From: Toxonevra muliebris
Lineage: Eukaryota > Arthropoda > Insecta > Diptera > Pallopteridae
DNA length: 64,000 nt
Assembly: GCA_963691655.1 (NCBI GenBank)
Contig: OY829330.1
Span: forward strand, 17,788,182-17,852,181
Reading direction: 5' to 3'
Shown: piece by piece, positions 1-12,120 of the stretch
How positions within the stretch are numbered: the first letter of the stretch is position 1
Layout: the number at the start of each line of letters is the position of its first letter
Program-made: the position numbers and the translations under genes
The notes under the pieces: model-generated
Database searches by the model: none
What the model was told of the DNA's origin: nothing
What the model saw: the letters and a program-made list of their open reading frames with translations, nothing else

Positions 1-822
1 CTTTATTGAAATTATTCCTTTCCCATGTTTTCGCTTTATAATAAATACGCCGCTACTCACTGATAACTGTTCTTCGATCTTTTTCTCTCTCTTAGCTCTC
101 TACGCTCGAACACTTTTTACGCAGAGGTGCACGTGCCCGAATCTAAACATGCTCAAAAACAAAAAATATAAATAAAAAAAGAAACATTTACTACGCGGCA
201 CCAATGGCAAACCTCCAAGAATAAAAAACAATTGCGCATGAAAAGCTTTTCACTTCGCCGTTCGGATACGGCATAAAACTATAGGTCCTTTCAATACATG
301 TATAAATATAACTCACTCAACATGAATGGATGCGAAAAACTCGGTCTAGGCCCTTCATGGGCTGTTGTGCAATAACAGTAGTAGTAGTAAATACTAAAAA
401 CTACGTCAGCCAAAAAAAAAATTTATAAGATCTGAGCAAAATTTTAAAAATTACTTATTCCATATTTAGAAAAGCAATTCCGATGTTGTGTATGATCCTA
501 TACTATAACAGTGTCTGGAAATGTTTATTTTCAATCAAAGCAAATACACAACTTGCGAATATTATAGATTGGTCTTGGCTACAATCGGAATTTCTCTTTG
601 TTATAACCTCAATATGGAACTATTTTTGTCTGAATTTAGAGGTTGTTGTAGATGTAAAATGAAACCATGTATGTGGTGGCTATAGAGGAGTCACCGATGG
701 TCGTTGTCAGAGGGAGCAGTTGTTTGTCAGCATGGAGAGTAAGTCGTCAGTTGTCATAAAGCTCGGTTGTTGCTGAGCTGAGTTCGGTTGTTCGTCAGTT
801 GTTGTTGTTGTAGCAGCTACAA
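1..822. repeat. repeat-derived DNA with SINE-like modules and LINE 3' tail
   Basis: Positions about 200-300 (AAAAGCTTTTCACTTCGCC, then CGGCATAAAACTATAGG) recur at 7,608-7,675. Positions about 333-395 resemble the 3' module of the SINE in the zfh2 intron and end in an (AGT)n tail. From about 650 the sequence is a GTTGTT-rich stretch that looks like the 3' untranslated end of the minus-strand LINE to its right. I see no host gene. Confidence 0.5.
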
Positions 823-1264
823 CTAGTCAATAAATTTATCAATAAGTTTGAAGTTGTGTAAGGTTTTGTCTGTGATATCCAGACCCAAGAAGCGGGCCGT
901 GTTAATAGGGTTCGTCCCAAGGGAGAGTGTGGTCAGGTTTGTTGGGTGTTGTGGGCATGAGAAGAGGTGAGCCGTGTCATGTGGGCTGCTGCCACAGTCT
1001 GGGCAGGTGTTCGTGGCTGTATCGTCAAGTCTACACATGTAACAGTTCAGCATGCGGCTCCAGCCGGATCGTAGTTGGGCAAGGGTGCACCAAGTTTCCC
1101 TTGGGAGCTCTCTCTTTTCGTCATTTATGGGCGGCGGTTGACCGTTTAATACGATGCTAGGTGTATATGCAGCCCTGGCTTTGGTTACAGCCTTCGTGTG
1201 TAGTAAGTTAAGAGTAGCCCTGTATGTTACATTGTCGAGTGATGATTGGGTAATAAACAGCTGT
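823..1264 (-). pseudogene. Jockey-type LINE fragment, C-terminus of ORF2
   Basis: An open frame on the minus strand reads through about 145 codons to a TAA at 823. It contains LNGQPPPINDEKRELPRET and TLAQLRSG, then a CCHC knuckle (CPDCGSSPHDTAHLFSCP), an order typical of the C-terminus of Jockey-clade ORF2 proteins downstream of the reverse transcriptase. No reverse transcriptase or endonuclease remains, so it is 5'-truncated. Its 5' end abuts the fold-back repeat starting near 1,276. Confidence 0.85.
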
Positions 1265-1275
1265 CGAAAATGTAA

Positions 1276-1780
1276 TTATAATAATTTTTTGATTTTTATC
1301 TGTTTGCTCAGAAATAATAATTATTTTCTGATTTTTTTTTATGTTCAGGAAAAAATCATTATTTGATTTTTATATTTTTTGATTGAAACGAAAAAATCAA
1401 ATCGTTGCACAGCTTTGCACATCGTGTGTTCAGTTAGACCGAAATTCATGTGATTATTTGTGTTATTGTTTTTTTGCACAAAGTACCGCTTGTCTGTATA
1501 CATAGTGTTAAGCTGCAGGAGAAAAATGTTATTGCAGGAGCGACTTTTGTCAGCAACAATAACAACGAAGTGTTGGTTTTATTGTTGCTGTTTTTCTTTT
1601 TGTTCTTGTAGCTTTTTCTTAGATGAAAACCCGGAGAATATTTTGCGACCCATTCGATTTTTTCGTTTCAATTAAAAATATAAAAATCAAATAATGATTT
1701 TTTTTTCCTGAACATAAAAAAGAATCAGAAAATAATTATTATTTCTGAGCAAACAGATAAAAATCAAAAAATTCTTATAA
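1276..1780. repeat. fold-back element with about 130-bp inverted repeats
   Basis: The left arm (about 1,276-1,404) and right arm (about 1,651-1,780) are reverse complements with few differences. Shared words include TCTGTTTGCTCAGAAATAA and ATTTTTTCGTTTCAAT. The spacer is about 245 bp and has no recognised coding content. A third, more degenerate copy of the outer part follows to about 1,905. I found no clear target-site duplication. Confidence 0.8.
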
Positions 1781-1905
1781 TTTCGGAGCAAAAAAATAAA
1801 AATCAACAGGTAAAAATTATTTTTAATTTTTAGTGGAAATGCTCAGAAAAAAAAAATTTCTACCGATTTCATTTAAATATTTAAAAATAATTATTATTTT
1901 CGCTC

Positions 1906-3026
1906 CCTGGTAAAACTACATTTCGAAACTCGTTAAGTTATATGAACATCCGCACTCATGCGTGTCACTGTCGCAGAGCGTATTTCGAACAATCACTTTT
2001 TTTGTCGCGTTGAAGACGCACCTCACCACGTTTTTATTGCGATTATTTTCTTCTGCTTTAACTTTTTTTTTTTTGTGTTAGGAAAGTTTTTCAACAAAAA
2101 ATTTATCAAAAAATGTGCGATACGGGAAAATCTCATTTTATTGTAAAAAGTAAATCTTTTTCAATTTTTTGCACAGAAGAAATAAATAAAAAGTAAAGCA
2201 GCTGTTGCGATTTCAGAGATGCAAAATCGCGCCAGTATGCGGTAACGTGTGTTTACGAAGTTTAAGAGTTTGCAGCTCCGAAAACGCTACGACATCGCTG
2301 CGACATAATCGCGTGTGTGTGCGCATTGCTTGAAAGTATGCCAGACGCGATTTAGAATTTAGTATCGAATAACTTAAGGCGGATTCATCGACCGAGTGCC
2401 GGACTTTATTTTCGTATTTTTTATTATATGAAGTTTTTCGCTCTCTTAAATTTAAAGTGAAGTAACTTACAAACACTTATCACTTACACGCACTGCCTAT
2501 ATCACAGAATCGATACGTGACAATTGGTCGCATGTTTCAAAAAAAGTGAACGTCTCAGCGAAACTCCTTCGAGTATGTTGTTCACTTTATGAGCACATCT
2601 ATCTTTTTTCGATCTGGATTAGTTTCACATTATGGAGACAAACTGTTATTATGAATTTTCAACTATTTCATAAATAGATATTTAGTAGTTTTATATAAAG
2701 TTTTTTAGGATTTGGTGGCACTATATGTTGCATTATAACAATACCTAAATTTCTCAAAAGTTTCATTGTCTTGGCTATATGTGAAGAATTGGAAAGAATT
2801 GAAAATCAAAGAAATTTAATTTGTGATAAAAAAAAAAACAAAAAATAGATTAGCACCCAAATTCGTTACTAGTTTCAAATTAAGTTTCGAAATGGAAATG
2901 TTGAAATTTATATTTATTTGATATATGTGTTAATTATAAAATAAATTAAGAAACAATGAAAATTTAATTGAAAACTAATGATTTTTAATTAAAGAAAAAT
3001 ATTTCAACTTAAGAAATTCTACAAGT
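1906..3026. other. AT-rich DNA without a recognised gene
   Basis: Mostly AT-rich sequence. At 2,374-2,465 it carries one end of the short inverted-repeat family that is complete at 4,243-4,376 (TTAAGGCGGATTCATCGACC, then AGTTTTTCGCTCTCTTAAAT). Short open frames here have no recognisable domain. Confidence 0.5.
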
Positions 3027-3150
3027 GACGTTGAATAGAGAAAGAACGAAGGAGGTTAACGACCATTGAAAAGAGCGTGAAATGTCCTAAAAACCCATTT
3101 TTGTATTTTTATAGTTAACCTCCTTTCTTTACTCTGCCTCTATCCACGTC
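3027..3150. mobile_element. 124-bp hairpin MITE
   Basis: GACGTTGAATAGAG..GGAGGTTAAC at the left is mirrored by GTTAACCTCC..CTATCCACGTC at the right, so most of the 124 bp can fold into one hairpin. It has no coding capacity. The class is undetermined because no duplication is clear. Confidence 0.65.
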
Positions 3151-3289
3151 GCATATTTTGAAAAAAAACTAAAACAACTTGAAAATAATTGGTATATTGG
3201 TTTTGTTCCTTATTGATTGCAGAAAACGAAAAAATGAAAAAATTAATTTAAATAAAAAAAGAGTGTTATTGAGATAAACAAATCCTTAA

Positions 3290-3725
3290 TAATATTTTAT
3301 TTTAATTAAAATTAAGTATGAATGCATTTCGATGCGATTCACGCATCATCTTCAGCGGCGCGTTGGAAACTAATAAGGATAAATTTTTTCACAGATTATA
3401 AAGTATTGAAAAAGAAACAAAAAGAAACGGTATATTTTAAAGAGAGACGACATAAAGCAATTCAAACATAAATTGAAACGATAATGTGTTGGTGTCATTT
3501 CGGAAATTTGAACAAGTGAGAGGAAGTAATACCATTGTCCGTATTTAATCTCTCTTTGCATTTGTATATCAGCATCGATTCGTAAGCGTCCAACAAACGG
3601 TTATTGGTGATGTGTTTCAATAGCTTACAATTATTCTCGAAATTGCCGATGCTGTGTGGTATTCCATCATCATTTTCATATGCGTGTAATGCCACAGCGG
3701 GTTTTTGTGTCTCTTTATTTCTCAC
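3290..3725 (-). pseudogene. Penelope-like element fragment (3' end)
   Basis: The minus-strand frame from 3,725 includes NNCKLLKHITNNRLLDAYES, resembling the region after the GIY-YIG endonuclease in Penelope-like retroelements. Further left, the segment ATGAATGCATTTCGATGCG followed by CATCATCTTCAGCG matches the end of a second copy at about 60,990, which does retain a GIY-YIG motif. Assignment is by family pattern and by this internal match; no reverse transcriptase is present. Confidence 0.6.
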
Positions 3726-3762
3726 ACAGTTTTTGTGTTCTCCATATCTGACTCTAATATTT

Positions 3763-3825
3763 CGATGCGAGCGATTTTTAACGTACGTACATACGACAGA
3801 CGTAGACTAAAAACCGCTCGCATCG
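3763..3825. repeat. 63-bp imperfect hairpin
   Basis: CGATGCGAGCGATTTTTA at the left pairs with TAAAAACCGCTCGCATCG at the right (one mismatch in 18 bp). A diverged copy of its right half (GCGACAGACGT..TCGGTCGCGTCCGATT) occurs at about 4,088-4,127, so this is a dispersed repeat rather than a unique small-RNA hairpin. Confidence 0.65.
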
Positions 3826-4242
3826 GATTAGTTAGTCCCCTTTTAAATACAGTGATTTTTTGTAACACTGTGCTATCGCCGGTAGCTTCTAGACAAAGCA
3901 ATTTTGACCAAGACAGTGTTTCTTTTTCTTTGCTTCTTTGTCATTTGTTTTACATAAGTGCAACAGAGATGCAGAAGGTAAACGTCAAAAAATCACAGCA
4001 AAATCGCTGGTGCGTGCGATTGGTACTCGTCCCCTATCGTTTCCGCTCCCTCGCCGACAAAGCAGTGGTCTAAAAGAGGACTACGTATGCGACAGACGTG
4101 CACTAGAAATCGGTCGCGTCCGATTCATTTAGTTTGTGACTTAACATTCAGTTTCGTTTGTCGCTGCATATTGAACATGGTAGAGAGAAAGGGACATACA
4201 TATATTCCGTGTAAGCGAACGTAGCCAGGTAGCAACTACAAG

Positions 4243-4376
4243 TAAAAGTGGGTTCGCCGTCCGAGTGCTGCACTAGCTGTTCGTTTTTTTTTTACATGGA
4301 GTTTTTCGCTCTCTTAAATTAAGACCTATAAAAGCCGAAAAGGGAGTGCGGCACTCGATCGGTAAATTCACCTTAA
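4243..4376. mobile_element. short inverted-repeat MITE, about 134 bp
   Basis: The left end (GTCCGAGTGCTGCACT) and right end (AGTGCGGCACTCGATCGG, then TTCACCTTAA) form imperfect inverted repeats. Solo ends of the same family (TAAGGCGGATTCAYCGACCG) occur at 2,374 and 7,291, which shows it is a dispersed family in this region. Confidence 0.65.
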
Positions 4377-5404
4377 CTCTGATTTAGTTTGATTTATTTT
4401 TGGCATTTCGAAAGAAATGTTTTTCTTCTTCAACCACTGTGCATCAATGAAAGACGAAAAGAAAAAAAAAATATTGAATAAAAATCAACATAAAAGCCAG
4501 TGAATATTTGTATGCATACGATTCGATATATATTCGTTAGAGTGGCCGTAATTTAGAAAAATGCTGTGTTCTTACCTGGCATGGACTAAAAATGTTCGAT
4601 TTGTTGCAAAACTAAAAAATGTGGAATATTTTTAGCCCATGAGAACTAGAAATTGTGTTCAACATTTTTTTCTTATGCATTTTGCGGCCATCCTAATATA
4701 TACATACATATATTTAGATATATGTACAATACATTCAATATATATTTTTTTGGTTTGTTACTTAATATTTTCTGGGGTGATTGTTCTTTTGGTATGCTTC
4801 TCCATTCATAACCTTCAATGAGGTTTCATACAGTTTAATTTTTTCCCCATTTTAATTTTGCGCGAATTGTTTATGTTATTGTTGTTGATGTGTGGTGCGG
4901 TACGGTTTGGTTTCCTTTTTGCGTTACTCGTTATTTGGCACCGGCTCACCGTCACTATTTACCATTAACGTCATCGTCGTCGTCACCGTGCGCGCCTCGC
5001 GTCGTCAACAAACAGTAAGCGCAAGAGGCAGCGGCAGCAATCCTAAAGAACACCACAGCATACCACAGTTAACACCGTCAAAAGCGCACATCTATCTTTT
5101 TTCGATTTGGTTCGATTGTGATTTAAAAGTCAATATAAGTATGTATGTACATACATACGTATATATATATCCAGAGATGATGCAGGATAATAATGATTTT
5201 GATTTTTTTCTATATCTTCTACGAACGTAATGCGATAAACGTAAAGGCCACAAGAACAGTTTTTAAAGTTTATTTGTAGTATATATTTATAATTTACGAT
5301 TATGTAAATGGCAATAATATAAACAAAATGAGAAATTTTGCAATATACTTAACTATTACAACATAACACAAATATTTTTCGTTGGCCATAATTATTATTT
5401 TTTA
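4377..5404. other. AT-rich DNA without a recognised gene
   Basis: Includes short TATATACATACATA-type runs near 4,700 and 5,140-5,170 and a CG-richer patch near 4,970-5,040 (GTCATCGTCGTCGTCACC). The longest plus-strand open frame (4,892-5,230) has no domain I recognise and is low in complexity. Confidence 0.4.
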
Positions 5405-5575
5405 TGTTGCTTGATAAGTATTACAAAAGAGAATTATTATTTACGTTGCCGGGCACTTTTATTTTTTAAGGAATATTGTTTCCATTGCTTAATAAGTATC
5501 ACAAATGAGAATTATTTTTTGCGTTGCCAGTAGTTTTTATTTTTTAAGAAATATTTTTTACGTTGCCGGTGAGGA
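5405..5575. repeat. two-unit tandem repeat, about 79-bp period
   Basis: TTGCTTGATAAGTATTACAA at about 5,407 is repeated as TTGCTTAATAAGTATCACAA at about 5,486. Each is followed by GAGAATTATT, a GTTGCC word and TTTTATTTTTTAAG. A partial third GTTGCCGG follows near 5,565. Confidence 0.7.
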
Positions 5576-5799
5576 AAAGATAAATATCGGGTCAGAAAGA
5601 GGCAGACATTTTGACAGAATGACAATTGACTGACTCTTGAGCGTTAATGCTCACAACGGCCTCCTGCCATAGTACCAGTAGGTGCCCCAGGAGGGTTAAC
5701 ACCGTTCTGGCATTGAGGTAGTTTAGTGTGTTGAAATTTTAGACCACCAGTGGCTTTCAATGCTTCCTCCTTGTATAAAAAAAAAGTTCATGATTTGCT

Positions 5800-6490
5800 C
5801 CAGCTACTTTTTAGAAAATGAGATCGCGCAAATGGCCACTTTTCGAACGTCAACTCGAAAGCGAACAAGCCGGTTTTCGCTCTGGATCCTCTTGCGTCAA
5901 CCACATCAACATCTTGCAGAACATAAGGGAACAATGCGTAGAATATCAGTCACCACTAAACCTTTTATTTATAGACTTCGGGAAAGCCTTCGAAAGTATA
6001 AATAGAGAGTCCATATAGTTAGCCTTGCGTAGGAGTAGGAGAGATATACCAAACAAACTGATGGCAGTAACCACACAGCCTCATACGAGGAATCAAAGTG
6101 TAAATTGTTGCACAGAAATATGATTTTCGACGAATTTGATGTCTATAGCGGAGAGCGGCAAGGTTGAATATTGTCACTTATATTATTCGTGATGATGGTA
6201 AGCGATGTGCTTCGTGCAGCACTAACTGAATGATATTTATCCGATGCCCACAATTGTTTCGAAGAAAGCTAACTCAGTGGGATTGAAAATCAACCGTACC
6301 AAGAGCTCCTCAATAGAACAGTCCAAAAGTCTACTAACGTTATCATCCAGAGTAGGAAATGGCACTTAACGTAAACGTAATGCATCCATCGCCAAACCTA
6401 TTCACGAAAGAGGGACGTCGAGTTGGGCGACCTACAACCACTTGGATAAGGACAGCCAAAAAAGAAGCGCATCAAATCGGAAAGAATTTT
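5800..6490 (+). pseudogene. RTE-clade LINE fragment
   Basis: EQAGFRSGSSCVNHINILQ followed by LLFIDFGKAFESINRESI is the usual pattern of fingers and palm motif A in RTE-clade reverse transcriptases. A stop follows at once. Beyond it, in shifted frames, I can read FDVYSGERQG with a stop where the next residue belongs (the GVRQGCILSPLLF region of RTE elements), then GLKINRTKSSS, and near 6,418-6,480 a C-terminal RRVGRPTTTWIRTAKKEAHQ. The copy has stops, frameshifts and deletions and cannot be active. Confidence 0.85.
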
Positions 6491-9057
6491 ATAATCTATC
6501 GCTAATGACACCTTCAATTTCTATGTAGCCTCTAAAATCGGAACCAACTGCAAAGTCTATAGATATGTCGTATATAGTACATACATGTACATTTACTTTC
6601 TGCTCTTCCGGAGATGTTAAATTTATAATGAATGACATTTGGTTTGTTCTATTAATTCCTTGCACGTTTATTTGCATATAAACTTAACTCCGAAAGTAAA
6701 AGTATTAAAATTATTCCTTAATTCTTACTTTCATTTTTTTTTAGCTGCTAGTTGCTGCCTATGCCATTAAAATTGATTTAACAATGTATAACAAACAAAA
6801 AGGAATAAAAATAAAAATAAATAAATAAAAAAGGAATTCCTGCAAATCAATACTAAACAAAAAAATCAAACAGACAACGTCGTTATGTTAGACTGTCTCG
6901 CTTTATGTCTGTTTGTCTGTCTGCCTTTAGGTTATTTAGTTGCGGTTTGCGTATAATTGTATGCAACTATGGTATATGTATGCAGCATTGATGCCATAGT
7001 ATTGAAGTGGTGAGTGAGGTACTGGTGAGGTATGCCTCTGTCTGTCTGCTTGCCAGCCAGCAAGCCTGCCTGCCTATTGGAACATTTTTGTCTACCATTT
7101 TTCCTTTGGTTATATGCAGCCCAGTCTATTTTTTAACTTTAACCAACAACTAAAATCAAGCAACAATAACACTACTCAACTAATTGCAAATTTTTTTTAC
7201 GTCAGGATTCTTACAATATATCGAAAAAATCAACTTTGTTTTTTTTTTGTGCACTAACTACACACGGTAATGTCAAACCAGCTTTAGTAATAAAGGCGGA
7301 TTCACCGACCGAGTTCCGCATTCTTTTTTATATTTTTATTTAATTTTTTTTCCTATAAATATAAAACTCCAAAAATTGAGGAAAAATTGTTAACCCGTTT
7401 TTGTTTATAGCTTTCAACCTTTAATAAAGGGCAAACAATGATATGCTAAGGTGTGAAACTTTTTTATGTTTATTGTGAAATCCTTGGTAATCATAATAAT
7501 ATCTATGCGCCTTGGAGGAGTGGTTAGTTTGATGCACAGCATGGTTAAAAATCAGAAATAGAAAAAAAAAATGTTTTGATAGGCAATGGTATAAATAGCT
7601 TTAAAAAAAGCTTTTCACCTCGCCTATTGGATTAAGCATAAAACTGTAGGCCCCTTCCATTCTTGCACAACTTGTATTTTAGATGTTGGTTAGATACCTA
7701 ATGCCTCTGTATTATGATGATCCTGAAAGAATAAAAATACTCCTTCGTCCGGAAGAAACCTGTATAAGACGACTAGTGTAATCGAAACAAAACGAAATAA
7801 AAAAAAATGAAAAAAGTTAAACCTCATTGTGTAGTGCACACATTACATACAATTTTGCAAAAGCCTAAAAATCAGCTTGGGGTTATAATGTGTGGGTATA
7901 AATTTGATTGTTGTATGAAAATACATACATATGTATGTATGCATATTATTCGAATTATACACATGCTTATATGGGTTTGTGTGAATGTGTATTTGCTACG
8001 TTCTTAATTAAATTCACATTTAGAATATCAGTCAACACAGAAACAAACACATCTAGTAACACTTACTTTATTTACAAAATTGCTTGAAAGGTATGAAATC
8101 AAGTTCGGTCAAGATCGGACTTGAATTATACGTTTTTCGCATCTCTAAAAAGTTAAAATAAATGGCATTTATGTGGGAAGTAGCTGTGGTTATTGTCAAA
8201 TTTGAAAAGTACATATTTTTAAAACAAGTTTTGAAAATATTGGTTCGATTTTAGTTCGAATATTCTACTCGATATCACCTCGAAAGTATTACGTGAAGTA
8301 GTAGGCTGACACTTGGCAGTCAGTTTTGTATTTGTTCATATTTTTGTAATAATTGTAAAATATGGATGAATATGAAAAAATAAAAGTTACTCATAACCCT
8401 TATCGAGTAACTTAAAAATATAAATTGTGAAATAAAAGTTATGGACGACTGACAAAACTAATAATAACTCTCATCGGGTAACTTGAAATAAAAGCAAGAG
8501 CACCTTAAAAAAATAAACTCGCAGTAAAAGTTATGGACAATTAAAAAAAAAAAAATTGCCCGTATTTCTTCTTCATCAATAAAGTTATAACAGTTAAGTC
8601 ACTGAAGCTAAACAAGAAAATTCTTTCCATAACTACCACATATTCCTCAGGCTGCCTGGGTTCACCACCCAAGCAATTTTTTTCTTTTAAACACCTATTT
8701 TTTATTTAATTTTTTTGCTATAGATCTCTTATTGAAACCAATATGAGTTTTAATTAATTTTAATGGTTATTGGCAATCAAAATGAGTTTTGGTTGGCCAT
8801 ATTGGTTATTTCACAGTAATTCCCATGTGGACTGAAGAAGATAAAAAACAAACAAGCTATTTAACAGTTATCTGTCAAAATAATTTAAAGACGCGGACCA
8901 TTAAACTAATGGAAAGTGATCCTATTGGAATGAATTATATTTGTTTTAGCCAGTTACAGTTGCGCTCTCACTCAAACCAATGAAATTGTGTTGCATTGTT
9001 GGTGTTAAGTGATTTGAATTCACAGTTTACGAATAAATCTCATTATAAATTATATAA
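6491..9057. other. repeat-rich AT DNA without a recognised gene
   Basis: Contains pyrimidine-rich TGTCTG/TGCC runs at 6,890-7,080, a solo MITE end at 7,291, a copy of the SINE-like module of position 240 at 7,608-7,675, and an imperfect tandem stretch around 8,377-8,550 with repeated AAAAGTTATGGAC and CGAGTAACTT/CGGGTAACTT words. Open frames at 7,807 and 8,789 show no recognisable domain. Confidence 0.45.
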
Positions 9058-9059
9058 TA

Positions 9060-9500
9060 GCTGTGTTTTATTCGCCAGTCAGTTTAACATGTGCGAATAA
9101 AACGACTAAGTTGTTAAGTCTCCTTTTCGTTATAATGTTATTCACAATGAAACTGCTCAGCAGCTAGAGCTGAAACATTTTAATGGATCCCAGTCATTGT
9201 GGTCAATCGCGGGCATTGTTTTTAGTTTTTACTCTTTATAAGAATATTTAACGATGATTTTAACTTATTTTCACCGGCAAACAATTCAAATATTTTCCTT
9301 TTCTGTTTTTTGCCAAACTGTCACGCTTCTTCTTTCGCTATTGGCAGTTCACAATAGAATTTGATGTAGTAAAACAACTTGTTAAGTATACATAACAGCT
9401 ATAATTATAGTGTTATCTCTGCCGCTTTGTTGTTGTTTTCCCATACAATTATCGCTGCCAGTTATACATAACTAGAAGCAAGTGGCGAATAAAACGCAGC
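9060..9500. mobile_element. Tc1/mariner-type MITE, 441 bp
   Basis: The ends are GCTGTGTTTTATTCGCCA and, inverted, GCTGCGTTTTATTCGCCA (17 of 18 identical). TA dinucleotides flank both ends (9,058-9,059 and 9,501-9,502), as for TA-targeting elements. It has no coding capacity. Confidence 0.8.
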
Positions 9501-9502
9501 TA

Positions 9503-10215
9503 ATATATAAATCTCAAAATAAATTCAATTGCGTAAATGAGTCTGTACATATCAAAAGTTCCTAATTTCATAGATGAAAATTTTCCTGATTTTTGAAGCA
9601 ATATACACTGACCGAACAAATGAATTGTTTAAACCAAAGAAATTTGCCTAATTAATGTCAATTAAATTAAATTAAAAAAAAAAACCTTTTTAATTTTAAC
9701 TGTTTTTTCAAAAGTAACTAAGTCCCATCGTAAGTGAAAATCAAAATCAGCCAATCGCATGGCGTTCTGCTACTGCATATTATGAAAAATTTAAAGCAAA
9801 AAAAAAAAAATTTTTAAATAATAATAATATAGAAATTTTGCCACCGACTACTGCAAAAAAAGAGAGTGTTATTAAAAGATATTAAAAAACAAGAAAAACA
9901 GAAGAGATGTGTTAGTATTTCTCTATTTATCATCAATGTTTTCAAAAAAGCGACCAAATTGGTCAATCTTTTTATGAGAAAGCTATTTCGCTGAGTCAGT
10001 TTTTAAAAAATCACTGAATTCCAAGCACGAATTCAAAAATCCCATTTATTATTTTTTCTTATGGGAATACAGTTTTACTTACAAATATATCGTTAACTAT
10101 AGTTTCAGTCGAGCCGAGATATTAACTCATTACAAAATAATCGTTTAAAACGCCATTCAAAATGAAAAAATGTAATAATTTTTCCGATTTTTCTTATTTT
10201 TTGCTCCGGTATTTC
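9503..10215. other. AT-rich DNA without a recognised gene
   Basis: I see no open frame, RNA gene or structured repeat here beyond A/T homopolymers. Confidence 0.45.
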
Positions 10216-10219
10216 TTAA

Positions 10220-11897
10220 CCCATTATGGACGAATCATCGAAATCGATGAGATAACTTTATGATTTTTTATGTGGTGACTATTTAGATCCCACTGATCAC
10301 TTTTAGCCAATTGAGAAAATTTTAGAACGTCCAGGTTGTCAAGGGTAGCCTGTTACGAAAAAGCAACGACGGCTAATTGCATGCAAATCACTTTAGTGTA
10401 TACAAAGAAAAAATGTAACTTATTTTCATTTGGAAAACAGAAGACACACATATACTATTTATTGAATAAATTTTTAAAAAACTTAATTATAAATAATTGA
10501 TTAATTTCATCCGATTTTTCGGATCATTTCGGATGCAAACTTATTTCTTGCATTGATAAATTTTTTGATAATGGGATTCAGCACATCTTACACGATTAAG
10601 GCTTTAGGTTTTCGATATTACGTGTCGAGGAACAGCAATACGTGGTAATTGCCGTTGCCTTTCAAACTCCTCAATATCCATTTCGTCTGATTCATTTGGT
10701 TCTGGTGTAACTTGGAATAAAGTAATTTTTGAGCTATTTCGAACTTGAACCCTACATAGTTGTGTCCATCTGTTTTGCAATCAGACAGTGAATTTTCCAA
10801 GCGTTGGCTACAGTCGAGTTGACACATTTTGTTCACAATGACCACCACCATATCGCGTATAGCTACACGATAATTAAATACTGCATTATTGTGAATGATC
10901 GGAATATCCAGATCTAGTAGGTCTGACCAATAGTGTTAGACGACCTCAATAGTCCAGTGGATAGTGCACTAGACTTTCAACCAGAAGGTTGCGGGTTCGA
11001 TTCCCGTCTTGGTCTGGTGGTTAATTTTCTTAAACTTTTTATGTTCACTATCGATATGAAGTGAATGAGAGTTATAAGAAAATGCACAAGTACAAATCTT
11101 GGGAGGCAATGGCAAAACCACCGAGCGATAGCAAATTGCCGCACTGCCGCTCGGAACCGGCGTTAAAATGTAGACTCAACCATGTTGTAGCACAATGGGC
11201 CGTTCAGGCTTAAGTGTGTCTCTGAACTGGAAACGTTTTGTTTTGGTCCGATTCGGTACACCAAAAGTGAATTTTTTCTATACTTTTATGGCTGTGATTG
11301 TTCAGATTGAACTTCAATTTCACCAGCTATCTCTAAATTCGTTGGAATATCTGACATCATGTCTTCATCATCATTCAAAGCGATTCTATCATTATTGTCG
11401 TCATCACCTACTGAATTTAGTACTTTCTTCAACTCCGTTTGTTTGCTGAAACGTATTGCTGTCATTTATCCCCTCACATATATTTCCTGTCTTTCTACTT
11501 TTTTCTACTGGCTCTATCTCGGGTATAGTACAATGGTCTTTGAGCCTGAGTGCTTTGGTTTAGTCCAGCCCACCCTCAACTCTAACTAGCTAGGAGAAAG
11601 TATTTCACAAAATGTTCGATGAAAATAAACATAAACAATAATTTGCTCGGGAAAATTATATATGAAAAAGTGATTTGTATGCAATCAGCCGTCGTTGCGT
11701 TTTCGCAACATCAATTTTCAACAGTGCACCTGTAATATTTCAAATTGTGAAATCAACCAGATAGTCTTTAGTATTGCATTTTGGTATTTTAGTAACACGA
11801 ATAAGATTGTTAAAAAAATCAAAAAAATATTTTAATAGCTCTACGAGCTATTTTAAAAAATTAATTTTTTAGACTCACAACGGCAGTCGAAAATGGG
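10220..11897 (-). mobile_element. piggyBac-type element, degenerate, containing a SINE
   Basis: TTAA at 10,216-10,219 and at 11,898-11,901 flank ends CCCATTATGGAC and (inverted) CCCATTTTCGAC. On the minus strand an acidic stretch (DDDNNDRIALNDDEDMMSD, about 11,340-11,420) resembles the N-terminus of piggyBac transposases. A frame at 10,618-10,880 lies where the C-terminal part would be. The catalytic domain is missing. A type-1 SINE sits at 10,939-11,224. The class rests on the TTAA sites and terminal CCC; the protein evidence is weak. Confidence 0.7.
10939..11224 (+). mobile_element. tRNA-derived SINE (type 1), copy A
   Basis: The tRNA-like head has an A box (TAGTCCAGTGGATAGTGC) and a near-perfect B box (GGTTCGATTCC at about 10,994). 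It is followed by a tRNA-unrelated body with CACTATCGATATGAAGTGAA, GGCAATGGCAAAACCACCG and CAATGGGCCGTTCAGGC. Acceptor-stem pairing is poor, so it is not a functional tRNA gene. It shares this structure with copies at 14,953, 19,093 and 61,545. Confidence 0.85.
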
Positions 11898-11901
11898 TTA
11901 A

Positions 11902-12107
11902 GATATTTTGTCAATTAATATTTCGTAAGCAGCTAAATGTTCTCTTTTAAATAAATAAAAATAAGGTTACGGACAAGTATTTGCTTTATCCTATCAAAAA
12001 TGGATTTTTCGACCCTAAGTCCAGATTTTGAGGTCAATTTAAAATTCTGAGTATGCTTGACTATACCTATAATTTGAGGTATATCTCGAGGAAAGTATTT
12101 TTCACTG
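11902..12107. other. AT-rich DNA; start of a minus-strand frame of unknown nature
   Basis: A minus-strand frame crosses from the LINE insertion into this stretch and has no recognised domain. The wording ATATCTCGAGGAAAG resembles ATATCTCAAGAACC near 12,663 and 13,328, suggesting an older dispersed repeat. Confidence 0.35.
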
Positions 12108-12120
12108 TCACACAGTGTTA

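Noticed and set aside
3705..4132. Overlapping plus-strand frames as a host gene
   Set aside because: They run through a dispersed hairpin repeat and its diverged copy, with no domain or splice pattern.
4140..4190. Fly-type core promoter around TTCAGTTTCG
   Set aside because: An initiator-like word is present but I see no TATA box or downstream element at the right distance, and no exon follows.
10939..11015. Functional tRNA gene
   Set aside because: A and B boxes are present, but the acceptor arms do not pair and the unit recurs with a common non-tRNA body; it is a SINE head.
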